31,957 bases of DNA, from NCBI GenBank assembly GCA_004380135.1, contig QXCR01000240.1, positions 1 to 31,957 on the forward strand. The letters run 5' to 3'. Positions 18,994 through 28,600 of this stretch are shown piece after piece. Numbering within the stretch: the first letter of the stretch is position 1; every line of letters begins with the position of its first letter. The DNA is from Stemphylium vesicarium (Eukaryota > Ascomycota > Dothideomycetes > Pleosporales > Pleosporaceae). The notes under the pieces were generated by a model. The model did no database searches and was not told the origin of the DNA. It saw only the letters and a program-made list of their open reading frames with translations. The position numbers and the translations under genes are program-made.

Positions 18994-19186
18994 CGTAAAT
19001 CCTACTATTAAGTAATCTTAATTAGTAAGATTACTCTACTATAGAAATAATATTAGTATAATTAGATAATGTTAAAAACTATAAAATATTAAGAAGATAT
19101 AAGAAAAAGTGCGACCCTAAAGAAAGCGAAGAGATTACCTATTAGGCATATAGTATAACGTAGTTGAATAGGGTAGGCTAGAGCAT
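18994..19186 (-). promoter_or_regulatory. AT-rich upstream region of the HET-ankyrin gene
   Basis: TA-rich sequence directly 5' of the start codon, with RIP-like composition and no gene. It must hold the promoter if the gene is expressed. No single TATA box stands out among the many TATA-like strings. RIP spreading from neighbouring repeats may have altered it. Confidence 0.4.
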
Positions 19187-19526
19187 CTATAAAGCTAGTA
19201 TATAGGCTAGCCACCAAGCTTCTCGTAAGGTGCGATGCTCCACTAACAAGAGGATGGTGGAAGGGCGACCGCCAGGCATCGACGAACAGTGCGGGGCAGT
19301 GTCGAGGCGGTGCGGCGGCTGTGCAGCGGCTGTGTCCGGAGACAGTACCAAGCCTGCTTTTGTCGAATCCAGATCACTCCACAGAGGCAGTGCATGCACG
19401 CATGCATGCAATCAGGCTGACGGCGCTGGCTACATTAGCTGCCCAGTGTTTGGCGCCAACTGCCCTCACTTTCGGCGCTGAGGCAGTGTTGGCCTTCTGC
19501 AATCAAGATGAAGGAGTGCGCACGTA
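19187..19526. other. Unmutated stretch without a recognised gene
   Basis: Normal composition with only short overlapping frames on both strands and none with a recognisable domain. There is an alternating purine-pyrimidine run gcatgcacgcatgcatgc at about 19391-19408. Nothing else was identified. Confidence 0.4.
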
Positions 19527-19590
19527 ACGTGAATACTAAGCGAGTGGGCCATCTAAGCGAGTGAGCCACCCCACCAACTTCCTACTCAAG
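19527..19590 (+). repeat. Orphan terminal repeat of a third Fot-type element
   Basis: After TA at 19525-19526 the sequence reads ACGTGAATACTAAGCGAGTG and then contains two units 17 bp apart, CTAAGCGAGTGGGCCAT and CTAAGCGAGTGAGCCAC. The ACGT start, TA junction and 17-bp doublet are the same architecture as the two Fot-type families in this window. No right-hand partner was found and no transposase follows, so it is a truncated end or a decayed MITE. Confidence 0.55.
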
Positions 19591-19809
19591 TATGCTGACA
19601 CGGAACACCCCCTATTCCAAAACTAAACCCTTTCGGGAAATTGCGATCGCCGCTCTAGCCAACCCCCTCAAAAACCACTTCACGACTGCATCTCGACGCC
19701 GTGCAGCGTCTTCTGCCAGCGCTTTCTCGCATGCGCTGCTGTACCATCTTGTTCTTCGCTCTTTTGTTTGTTATTCCGTTCTTAATGCAAGGGAATTAAT
19801 ATAGTAATA
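19591..19809. other. Sequence following the orphan repeat, no recognised gene
   Basis: Unmutated up to about 19790. A 70-codon frame (19592-19804, plus strand) has no family features and is probably chance or an untranslated region of the former transposon. Confidence 0.35.
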
Positions 19810-20209
19810 CCTAATAAGGATTATTATTCTAAAAACGTTAGAGAATATCTTATAAGATATAGGCTCTTTATAAACGAGCTAGAGCTAGTTATTATCTATA
19901 ATACTTATAGATTTGCGCTTAGTAATTCTCTAGCTACTATTGTAAATTACCTTACTAAGAAGTATAATATGCCTAAATTAACTATAAAAGAGCTAAGGCG
20001 CCTATTGCGCCCTTACACGTTCTTAGGACTAGAAGCCTTACGCCTTCGCCTAGATAGATCTACTCCGCACCCGCATCTCTAGGTATAGCCTAGTATTACC
20101 TATAGGCACTACTCTCTAAAAACTACTAGCTATAAAGTACTAAGTCGCTACTTATCTAAGAACTATAGAGTAAAGCGAAAATCACTAACATGGCTCTACG
20201 ACTACGTGG
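19810..20209 (+). pseudogene. Unidentified degraded reading frame
   Basis: The plus strand stays open for about 90 codons (EYLIRYRLFINELELVIIY, then NYLTKKYNMPKLTIKELRRL, LGLEALRLRLDR) until TAG at 20080-20082 and 20086-20088. It then remains open to about 20209 (SLKTTSYKVLSRYLSKNYRV). No ATG begins it. The two stops are RIP-type (CAG or TGG to TAG). Its basic, helical character suggests a DNA-binding or transposon protein, but I do not recognise the family. Confidence 0.4.
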
Positions 20210-20308
20210 TTAGCAGTCTATCGCTGCAAAGCTGGGGATGGCACAGTGCTGCCGGATACTAGATCGTGAAGCTGGAGTCCTCGATCGCGCTGGCTTAGGC
20301 TGGCAAAT

Positions 20309-20361
20309 GGGTCGGGTTGGGTTGTGGTTGGGGTCTAACATAATACAACCCAACCTAACCC
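20309..20361. repeat. Inverted repeat with G-rich and C-rich arms
   Basis: gggtcgggttgggttg (20309-20324) pairs with caacccaacctaaccc (20346-20361) with two mismatches around a 21-nt loop. It is telomere-like only in composition; the unit is not TTAGGG. Confidence 0.6.
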
Positions 20362-20423
20362 AGCATAACTTACTACTAGCGTGCTTAGTATAGATTAGGT
20401 TAGATTATTAACTTTTTTAGTAT

Positions 20424-20500
20424 AGGCTAGATTAGGCTATAATAGGCTAGATTAGGCTATAATAGGCTAGATTAGGCTATAATAGGCTAGATTAGGTTAT
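20424..20500. repeat. Four copies of a 20-bp tandem repeat
   Basis: The unit aggctagattaggctataat starts at 20424, 20444, 20464 and 20484; the last is partial with one C to T change. It looks like a RIP-altered G-rich minisatellite, as CA/TG are absent. Confidence 0.85.
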
Positions 20501-20525
20501 AAGATTTTATAAGATATATAGTAGT

Positions 20526-20747
20526 TGTAAGGGGCTACGCCTAGGGCTAGTAGCAACGCTCAAGGAGCATTCACCTCGGGATAACAAGATTGTATTCGAT
20601 AGCGAGCTAGGCTTCTAGGCTACGTGGCTATCTATATGTGTGGGCGGAGAAACAATATTGCGATCGGCAGATCGGCAGTCGGAGCTGGCAGGAGAAACAC
20701 CGAGGTCGTAGACGAGGACAAGAGGGCAAGGGCTCTAGCCCATTACA
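20526..20747 (-). repeat. 3' LTR of the gag-only element
   Basis: 222 bp, identical by eye to 21848-22069. It is preceded (minus-strand sense) by the polypurine tracts. Confidence 0.93.
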
Positions 20748-20789
20748 ATACCCCCCTTCTAAGAAATAGCCCCCCCCTTCTTAGGGCCA
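20748..20789 (-). promoter_or_regulatory. Duplicated polypurine tract
   Basis: On the minus strand AGAAGGGGGGTAT abuts the 3' LTR, and a second tract AGAAGGGGGGG lies about 20 bp upstream. The first is positioned for plus-strand priming. The gag stop codon lies between the two. Confidence 0.7.
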
Positions 20790-21764
20790 AAGAGGGCATC
20801 CATTGTAGCGCTTCGCGCTGTTGTCTTCAATTTCTGGGTTGGCTGGGCTGGCTGGGCTGGTTGGGCTGAGCGGGATTCGGGGCAGGTATCAATCCAATGA
20901 CTAGCTGATCCACAGCAAAGGCAGAGGTCATTTGACAGGCGATATAAGCGGCGTTCGGACGAGGCAGTAGAGGAGAACGAGGACGATCGGGATCGGGGCG
21001 TGAGGATAGGTTTAGCGACACCTATTCGGACTGGGTCGATATCCATTTGCTGGCTGTATCGGTTTGAACGGGCGGGGCTGGCTGGGCTGGCTGGGCTGGA
21101 AACGCTTTGAACGTCGATCGACGCTCTGGATGGCCTCAACGTACTGGTCGTACGATAGGCTGAAGAGGGAGTCGTTTGACTCCTCAAGCTTCTGCCTGAG
21201 CGACTGTCGGAGGCCGCGGTGCAGCGTTGTGATGCGGGAGATATCTGGCCAGGAGGAGGCCTTCGCTTCGTACGATAGCCTCTCAAATCGTGCTAGGTAT
21301 GCGATAAGGGACTCATCGTCTCGCTGGTAGACCTGGGAAAAGCGCTGGATAGCCTCTTGCTGCTTACGTGGGTTATGGCAGAGGCGCTAGAAGAAGGAAA
21401 AAATTTGTTCTAGATCCTAGTCTGAATCCTCTTCAGACTGGTGGCGGAGGTGCAGGATAGAGGCCTGCTGTGGTTGCTTAAGGCGATCCCACACGTAGTC
21501 GAAGGCATTAGCTCCTGCGAGCTGATCCGATCGGAGTTTCGCTTTGATGGACGGTAGCCATGTACGTAGCGTATGCGGCTTACCATCGAATCTAGGCGGG
21601 TCTGGTAGGCGTGCTCGGACTCGCGTCTGAGCGGCATTCGGGGTCTGGTTCTGGAGCTGGGCGACGCTGTCGCGCAGAGCGATAATCTCGGATCGCTGGT
21701 TCTGGAGCTCTTGCTGGAGCTGCTGTACGAGCAGCAAAAGAGCGTTCTGGTTCTGGTCGGACAT
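20759..21764 (-). pseudogene. Gag-like protein with zinc knuckle, two stops and a frameshift
   Basis: The start is taken as ATG 21764-21762 (MSDQNQNALLLLVQQ), since earlier codons run into the primer-binding site and LTR. A Gln/Leu-rich coiled coil is followed by the gag capsid region (FDGKPHTLRTWLPSIKAKL). Two in-frame TAG codons at 21419-21417 and 21389-21387 interrupt it, probably former TGG. The capsid region continues (SLIAYLARFERLSYEAKA). A frameshift lies near 21080 in the GGCTGGGCTGG repeats. The C-terminal part has MDIDPVRIG and a C-x2-C-x4-H-x4-C knuckle (CLCCGSASHWIDTC, 20923-20882), ending at 20759. Gag from another copy or a helper would be needed, or the stops may be very recent. 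Confidence 0.85.
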
Positions 21765-21834
21765 GGTTCTGGCGGGGCTGGTTCTGGCGGGGCTGGCTAG
21801 CTGGACGCTTGTCTGGCTAGGATCTGGACTGGTG

Positions 21835-21845
21835 ATCGAATACAA
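21835..21845 (-). promoter_or_regulatory. Self-complementary primer-binding site
   Basis: Two bases inside the 5' LTR the minus strand reads TTGTATTCGAT, an exact 11-nt complement of ATCGAATACAA within the LTR (21922-21912). No TGG start typical of tRNA 3'-end priming is present. Tf1 of fission yeast primes with the first 11 nt of its own mRNA; the same layout here is inferred. Confidence 0.75.
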
Positions 21846-21847
21846 AA

Positions 21848-22069
21848 TGTAAGGGGCTACGCCTAGGGCTAGTAGCAACGCTCAAGGAGCATTCACCTCG
21901 GGATAACAAGATTGTATTCGATAGCGAGCTAGGCTTCTAGGCTACGTGGCTATCTATATGTGTGGGCGGAGAAACAATATTGCGATCGGCAGATCGGCAG
22001 TCGGAGCTGGCAGGAGAAACACCGAGGTCGTAGACGAGGACAAGAGGGCAAGGGCTCTAGCCCATTACA
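21848..22069 (-). repeat. 5' LTR of the gag-only element
   Basis: 222 bp. In minus-strand sense a TATA-like catatagata lies about 36 nt upstream of ATCGAATACAA (21922-21912), the string complementary to the primer-binding site. This suggests the RNA starts at about 21922. Confidence 0.93.
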
Positions 22070-22141
22070 GTAGTAGCTATTATAGTCTATTATTATAATT
22101 CTAAGAACTACCTTATTTTTTACGTTAACTATTATATAAAT

Positions 22142-22440
22142 ATATTATATACTCCTTAGACTATAACCCTATTCACTTTCTAGTACATCAACCTAGGCCT
22201 ATCACGCTAGAGTTTATTATAGTATCTATAAGCAAGCTTAGAGTCCTTCTATTATATTATAACGCGCTTTGCGTAGATAGCGTTTATATTATAATCTATT
22301 AAAATTAGCATTTTAAGTATAATAGGGTAGTAGTTAATAATACCTTTAAAATAGCTAACTAACCACGCCTTAGCTGCCTCTTGAATAGCTAGCATTGCAG
22401 ATGCCTAGAAGCGCACATATGACCGTTCCTGTAAGGGGCA
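22142..22440 (-). pseudogene. Degraded histone H3-like (possibly CENP-A-like) fragment
   Basis: The minus strand reads VRF*ASAMLAIQEAAKAWLV, then SYFKG, about 18 extra codons, then NAIYAKRVII**KDSKLAYR. This is the order and spacing of the histone H3 fold: alpha-2 RFQ-S-A--ALQEA-EA-LV--FE, then loop, then C-A-IHAKRVTI--KD--LA-R. Stops and His to Tyr changes fit CAG to TAG and CAT to TAT. An insertion sits in the loop before AI(H)AKRV. The frame is open upstream to about 22515 (ILLQCEANTIAYNCPLQERS) without the conserved H3 tail, so this is a divergent variant, a fusion, or a fragment. The 3' half is strongly TA-converted and the 5' half is not. Dead as it stands. Confidence 0.6.
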
Positions 22441-22747
22441 GTTATAGGCAATAGTATTTGCTTCACACTGCAATAGAATAGTGGGGGATGGCTCTATATT
22501 ACTACACTAAGGGGGTGGTAGTAAGGAGAATAATTCTTGCCCGTGTTCCTCTGCGCGAAGCGCAGGTTAAAAGTAGGTATCTTTACTAAGGCGCGAGTAT
22601 ATGGAGTAAATATATTAGAACTAAATCTACTTAACTACTAGCCTTTAGCCTAAGTATTATAGAGCCTTCTCTTCTAGACTAGCGTTCTTAATAGTCCTAG
22701 CCTTAATAAAAACCTAAAAACTCTTAAGAGGAGAAATAGGAAAAGAG
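22441..22747. other. Mixed region without a recognised gene
   Basis: The first part is unmutated and possibly belongs to the H3-like frame; from about 22565 it is TA-rich. Nothing further is identified before the LTR at about 22748. Confidence 0.35.
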
Positions 22748-23070
22748 TGTCTAGATACTGTCCGTCTGTCGCGCGTCGCATATGCGCCGCAACGGTGCGC
22801 CGCCGCTGCAACCTGTCACGGTAACCACCGTGGTTCCCTTAACACCTGAACGCTCTACAACGCCGGGTGCTCCGTAAGCACCTAGATTCTGCTAATTGGC
22901 TAGCCAAGCCCAAGCGCCATACGCACGGGCCTTACACATATTTCCTCACCGCCTCTGCATTCTGCTTCTATTTCTTTACGCAACGTCTTATATTACACTA
23001 GATATTTTACGTAGCTATAATTAACGCTTCTAGTAAGCTCTTAAACACGTGCTTATAATATCTTATAATA
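22748..23070 (+). repeat. 5' LTR of a gypsy-type element (about 323 bp)
   Basis: It begins TGTCTAGATACTG by my estimate and ends ..ATCTTATAATA, the RIP-altered form of ..ATCTCGTGACA in the copy at 3001-3412. The last 201 bp (22870-23070) align base for base with 3212-3412. The first part does not match 3001-3211, so the U3 regions differ. A gag frame follows on the same strand. Confidence 0.65.
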
Positions 23071-24360
23071 TTATATTACGTTAACCTACTATAACTATCT
23101 ATAAATAGCCTAACGCGTTATAGCTAATCTTATATTAGCTAAATATAATTTAAGCGGACTCTATATTACTAAGAGTAGACTTAGCTACGTTAAAGGCTAG
23201 TAATAAAGCACTCCTTACTAACCTAGCTAAGTAAGAGAATTAATATGCGTAATAGATACTAGAGCTCTATTAAGAGATAGAGACTATTAAAACTAAGTCT
23301 ACTCTAGTTACTATCTTAGCTCTTACCCGTACTAATACTAAAGCTAGGTAAGTTTATTACGACGAGCTATCTAGAAGTAGCTTAAAGTCTATAATACTAC
23401 TAACTATAAGCCTTAAGGACCTACTCTAAACTAACTATCTATCTAACTTACCTCTATTTAATAGCTAATAAAAGGACTTCCCTACTTTTGTCTATAAGCT
23501 AAGGTATAAGCTAGAGGGTAACGCTAACTAATATCTAAATAAGAGATCCCGCCTATTATATACCTACTCTTAATTAGAGAAGAACGCTATAGCTCTTATT
23601 AACCCGCTTATAGATAGGGATATCTATAATATTAACTAACTTATTACTTTCTTTAAAGCCACGTACGGAGATCCTAATAGAGAACTAATAGCGTTAAGCT
23701 AACTAAGTAGACTCTATTAAGGGAAGCGCAGCTTCACTTCCTACTTCGCTAAATTCTAATGACTAGCCGCCAATACTAGACTTAATAAAATTAGCCTTAT
23801 CGCTTCTCTCTATAACTCCTTATCTTATAAACTATAACGCACGATAGTTAGAGAGGCATTACCTAGTAATCTTAACGACTACGCCAATCTCATCTCTACG
23901 TACGACAACAATCTCCGCTTCCTACTAGACCGCCCGCGCCGTCTCCCAGTAGCCCACCCTGACGCGATGGATATAGATGTGATGAACTACGCTCCCGCTA
24001 GCTCTGCCGAGCGCTAGAAGAGGATTAAGAAAGGCTGCTACTTTAAATGTAACTAGAAAGGCTATATATCTAGTAGTTATAGCGTCTCTCTACCCGCTTA
24101 ATATATCTAATCGTATAGCGCTAATAACTAGACCTATACTCGCTCTATAGGATCTAATACTTTAAGATCCTACTAACTCTTTAGATCTTAAGAATAACGC
24201 TCTTATAGCTGTTATGGGCGGAAAGAGGCCTACTAACGAGTATGCATTTGCTCCTATGTACAGAATAAGAAAGGTAGAGAAAAGAAGTGTAGGTGTCCTC
24301 CTTCGTACGGTACTTATCCTTTGCGCTACCTCTACGCTAGCGTTCCGCGCTAGCCTAAAG
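23071..24360 (+). pseudogene. RIP-degraded gypsy gag
   Basis: The plus strand reads through stops as gag: KDFPTFVYKLRYKLEGNAN, YGDPNRELIALS, GKRSFTSYFAKF, then a nearly unmutated stretch (LNDYANLISTYDNNLRFLL, HPDAMDIDVMNYAP). The knuckle at 24039-24080 is C-F-K-C-N-x-K-G-H-I-S-S-S-C with the first Cys, the His and the last Cys all changed to Tyr. Stops are mostly TAG/TAA at former Gln and Trp codons. No protease or reverse transcriptase frame follows on this strand. It differs in sequence from the two gag remnants at the left of the window. Confidence 0.8.
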
Positions 24361-24839
24361 TAAGAAGGTAGTAGTACTTAGGCGTAGCCCTTTATAATAC
24401 CTCCCCTCTCCTCTTAGAGGCGTTATACGACAGAAGACATATAACTCTCCTTCTATTTCTATTATTGTGCCCTACTCTCTTGCGGTGGATCCGGCCTTTT
24501 CGTACGTTTGCGATTATAGCGTTATTATTAGGTAGTAACTCCGCATTCTATTTACTTATTATAAGGTAACTTAAGGTAAAGTTATCCTTTACTATATAGT
24601 TATAAGCTATAATACTATCTTTTCCTTCTTATCTAATTAAGCGTCTACTTTTAAGTAATTCTAAGGTAAAGTTACCCTTTACTATATAATTATAATCTAT
24701 AATAATACTACTCTTCTTTATCCTCTATACTTCTCTTTCTTCTTACTTAGTACTTAGCTCTTCTTATACGATAACTCTTCTACTTCTTAATAAATTCTCT
24801 CTAGCGACTTTACTATAGCGTAGCCCTCTCGTGGTGCCT
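24361..24839. repeat. AT-rich region with a 90-bp-spaced imperfect direct repeat
   Basis: aaggtaaagttatcctttac at about 24573 recurs as aaggtaaagttaccctttac at about 24663, with similar flanks extending some 40 bp. No gene is recognised. The short string VPYSLAVDPAFSYVCDY near 24465-24515 is unmutated but has no known family. Confidence 0.5.
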
Positions 24840-25592
24840 AGGCTAGCTCTAGCAGACAGAACCACCTCACTTACTCTACTAGTAGCGGTAATAATAGCAC
24901 TTACTCCTCGTACTTTAAAAGTATTATAAACTAGGCTTAAGCCTATCTAACTCGTATATAGTATAGAGCTATTATTCCTACTAATATTAATATTAACGCT
25001 AGTAACGTAAACCTTAATAACTACTAGGTCTAGTATATTCTTAACTTAGAAGTTACTAATAAGCTACGTTGTCTACTTATAACTTATTCTATATATTATT
25101 ATCTTATCCCTTCTCTTTAGTAATTATTTTTAAGCATATTACTAACTAAATTTAATAGCCTAAGGTCTATCGTATCGCTAAGTTCTTTCTTTATCTAGCT
25201 AGTAACTCTCCGTACGATACTTATTAGGGCCCAGGTATAGACGAGTGGTCCCCTATTGTCGCTCGTACCACCATTCAAGCTCGTCAACTCCTCACTAGTC
25301 GTGCTTCGTACGTTAAGGCCTACGTCATCCACTCTCGCGGTGCTCTCAACGCCACTCCTTGCGACAACAACTGCGCGGCTGCCGTACGTGGTGATAAGAG
25401 TTTCACTGCCTTTGCTGGTTGCATCTCTATCGCTGATGAGTGGAACGGTGCTTGTTCCAACTGCGTCTGGCAGGAGCATGGGGCCCAGTGCTCTCACCGT
25501 CACACTGGTAGAGCTCCTCGTCCGATTGCCAACCCTCGTGCGCGCCGCAGTCGTGCTATTTAGGGTCCTGACTAGGATGCTAAGCAGCTAGT
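24840..25592 (+). pseudogene. Fragment with a DUF3716-like Cys-rich domain
   Basis: The plus strand from 25225 to about 25560 is unmutated and reads DEWSPIVARTTIQARQLL, then YVKAYVIHSRGALNATPCDNN, CAAAVRGDKSFTAFAGC and GACSNCVWQEHGAQCSHR. The Cys pattern C-x3-C..C..C-x2-C..C next to a G-A-L-N-like stretch resembles the fungal DUF3716 domain. The upstream part (24840-25200) is RIP-mutated, and TAG interrupts just before DEWSP. The function of this domain is unknown; such proteins are common near fungal transposons. The 3' end abuts the oppositely oriented gypsy pol. Confidence 0.55.
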
Positions 25593-25629
25593 AGACGCCT
25601 AGAGCATGCGCTCTAGTTAGCGGCGTCTC

Positions 25630-28600
25630 TTCCTCTAACGAACTTTAGCGGGTGGCTGTATAGTCTATATACGAGTTACCTAAGATTTAATTATAGTAGT
25701 ACTATATAGGTTCTCTAATAGCTCTTAAGTAGTATTCTTAAATCCTATCTATCTTATAAGATACTACTTCTTCTCTTATTATATTCTCTTATTTATAATA
25801 CTCTCTACTCTCTATTCTAAGTAGTCTTCTTCGTCGTTATCGTCCTATACGACAACTATGGCGGGATTAGTATCGTTTAGCTACTAAGAAGGGAATAGGT
25901 CTTTAGCTACTAGTCTTAGCTTATCTATATAGTAAGTCTTTATAGCCTAAGAAGTAGCTAGCTCTACCTAATATAGATCTCGTACGCGTGATACTTAGAA
26001 CTTCTCACTTTTCTAGTCTAGTTTCTTACTCGTTCTTATAGTCCGTACGTCGCATAGGTCTAACTAAACTTAGTCTCCTACTTTATAGATAGGGGCTAGC
26101 TTCCTTAACTTATTCGCCTATCTCTCTTATTCCTATTACGCGTACGACATTGCGGAGATCGCCTAGTTAGCTACGCTAGTAATAACTTTCACGATCTTCT
26201 AGGCCTTATCCTAGGGGCTTATTACTATTATAGTATTTCCTATTATACGGCCTAACTCTTTAGCTTAGGAGAAGGGGGTATTATAATAGCTATATTATAG
26301 AAAGAAGGGAGATACTCTAGTAGTTAAGTTTATATAAGAGTTTAGTATTAGTTTTAGTACTAAATATAGAGTTACCTAGTTATCTTAGTTATTATTATAA
26401 AATACCTATATAACTACCTTAATATTACTATTTACCTATTCTATTATACTATTAGTCTAAGGGTAGTATATAGTAGATAGGTTCCTCTTAATCCCTAGTA
26501 ACGTATATATATCTCTCTATAGCGCGCTAGTAAACTAAAGGCCGCGGTCTAAGGTAATAGAGATAGAAAGACTATAGTAGTAGTACACTTCTCGTATAAA
26601 GGCCTATATAACGTCTAGCGTCTCTATCTTATTTATTAAGATTAGTACGACCCTCTTACTTAGGCGATCTTTTACTACTATTAGGTTAGAGTTCCCTTAG
26701 GATAGCGGTAGGCCCGTGATAAAGTCTATAGTAAGGTGTTGCCACGTGCGGCTTGGAACTGGTAGCGGTCGTAGGTAGCCGTGCCTCCCGTCTCTCTATG
26801 GCGTGCTCTTCTAGCAGAGCTCGCAGTTCCGTATAAAACGTCGTATATCGTCGCTTATTTTTAGCTAGTACCATTCCCTAGCGATTATCTGGTAGGTTTC
26901 CTCTTGTCTAGGGTGGCCCGTTTATAAGGATAGATGCGCGATCTAGATAATGCCTATACAGAGAGGCTCGGACTTAGGAGCCTAGATATAATTTCTCTAC
27001 CTTAGTCGGCCTTCGCTATTAATTATGTAGTTACTAAGAGATATAGCTATCTTTCTAGTCGTAGATAGGGACCGTTACCTCTCCTATACAGCGTATAGTA
27101 CTTCTTAATATACGACGTCTTCTATCGCTACTATAGCCTAGTAGCGACTTAGAAGTTCCTCCTAATTTAGTGCTTAAGGTAAGATTAGTAATATAAATAG
27201 CTTCTAATCTACTTATATAGGGAATATCCCTAGTACTTCTTATTATTATATAGGTAAAAGTATTATAAATTCTCTTAAAGTAATACGGTTATCTAGGTTA
27301 TCTTAGAGGAAGTCTTAGTCTTATTAAGAGAGTATATTAGCTCGTGCGTTCTTCTTTCTAGGGCGATAGCGGATTCTTATATTACTAAAACGGGATAGCT
27401 CTATAGACTATCGTACGTATCGCTTAGTTATTTTTTACTTCTTAGTAAAGTATTCTAGATTCTTATAGTCTATAATAATCTCAAATTCTCGTACGCCTTA
27501 TAGTTTAGCGTCCTATTCCTTTAGATAGTAGATTACTACTAGAAGTTTCTTATCGTATATTAGGTAGTTCGCTTTATAACTATTAAACTTCTTTAATAGA
27601 TAGGCGACTATATAAAGAATACTATTCTCGTCTTCTTATAATAGCGTGCCGCCTAAGGCGTAACCTAAGAAGTCGTATTCTACGACCGTACATTAGTCTA
27701 GGTTAAAGGGAACTAAGACTTCTTTTAAGAGAAAGGCTTACTTTAGCGTATAGAAGCTCCTCTCTTATTTCTTACTCTAGGTAAACTTTACGTTCTTCTT
27801 TATAAGTTATATAAGAGGCTTAGCGTATTATATAAAGTATAAGATAAACTTCCTATAAAAGTTTATAAAGCTAATAAACTCTTATACGCTACGTACTATT
27901 ATTAGAGACTTCTATTCTTAGATTACTTCTATCTTCTTAAGGTCTATAGAGATTCCTTTACCTACTTTAATAATAAACTTTAAGTACTTTATACATTATA
28001 CGTTAAACTCGCACTTCTTTAGTTCTAACTAGAGGCTAGCATCCTTAAGACAGTCTAGTATTGTTCGTACGTAAGTGTGGTGCTAAGAGAGAGAGCTATC
28101 TATAAATATAATAATATCGTCTAAGTATGCTAATATAAAGTTATCTAGGAATTTACGTAGTGTCTAGTTTATATAGCGTTAAAACGTACTAGGTGCGTTC
28201 GTAAGACTAAAGGGTGTTACTAACTACTTATACGAGCTAAACCTCGTATAGAAAGTAGTTATCCATTCTTGCCCTTCTATAATACGGATCTTGTAGAAGG
28301 CTGCTGTAACATCTAGCTTAGTATACCACTTCGCCTATCCGATCTAGTGGAGCGTCTCTCGTATAAGGGGGAGAGGGTAGCGGTCCTTCTTAGTAATCGC
28401 GTTTAGGGCTTAGTAGTTAACATAGAATCGCAATCCTCCGCCTAGCTTCCATACAAAAAGTACGGGAGACGCGGCAGGGGAGTTACTAGCTCGTACGAAG
28501 CCCTTATCTAAGAGCTCGTGTAGCGTCTTCCTTAAGACAAGGAGTTCGTCTCTTAACATATTATAGAGCGGTCTATATAGCACCTTTAGTTCCTTCCTAT

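Larger units (their letters stand above)
20526..22069 (-). mobile_element. Non-autonomous gag-only LTR retrotransposon (1544 bp)
   Basis: Two 222-bp LTRs (20526-20747 and 21848-22069) appear identical by eye and are flanked by the 5-bp duplication GTAGT (20521-20525 and 22070-22074). The LTRs start TGTAAT and end CTTACA on the minus strand. The interior encodes only a gag-like protein on the minus strand; there is no protease, reverse transcriptase or integrase. Composition is normal, unlike the flanking RIP-mutated DNA, so it inserted recently or escaped RIP. Polypurine tracts lie next to the left LTR and a self-complementary primer-binding site next to the right LTR. It would depend on Pol from another element. 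Confidence 0.93.

Noticed and set aside
20309..20361. Telomere-like G-rich repeats.
   Set aside because: The strings are gggttgggttg-type inverted arms, not a TTAGGG tandem, and lie inside the window rather than at an end.
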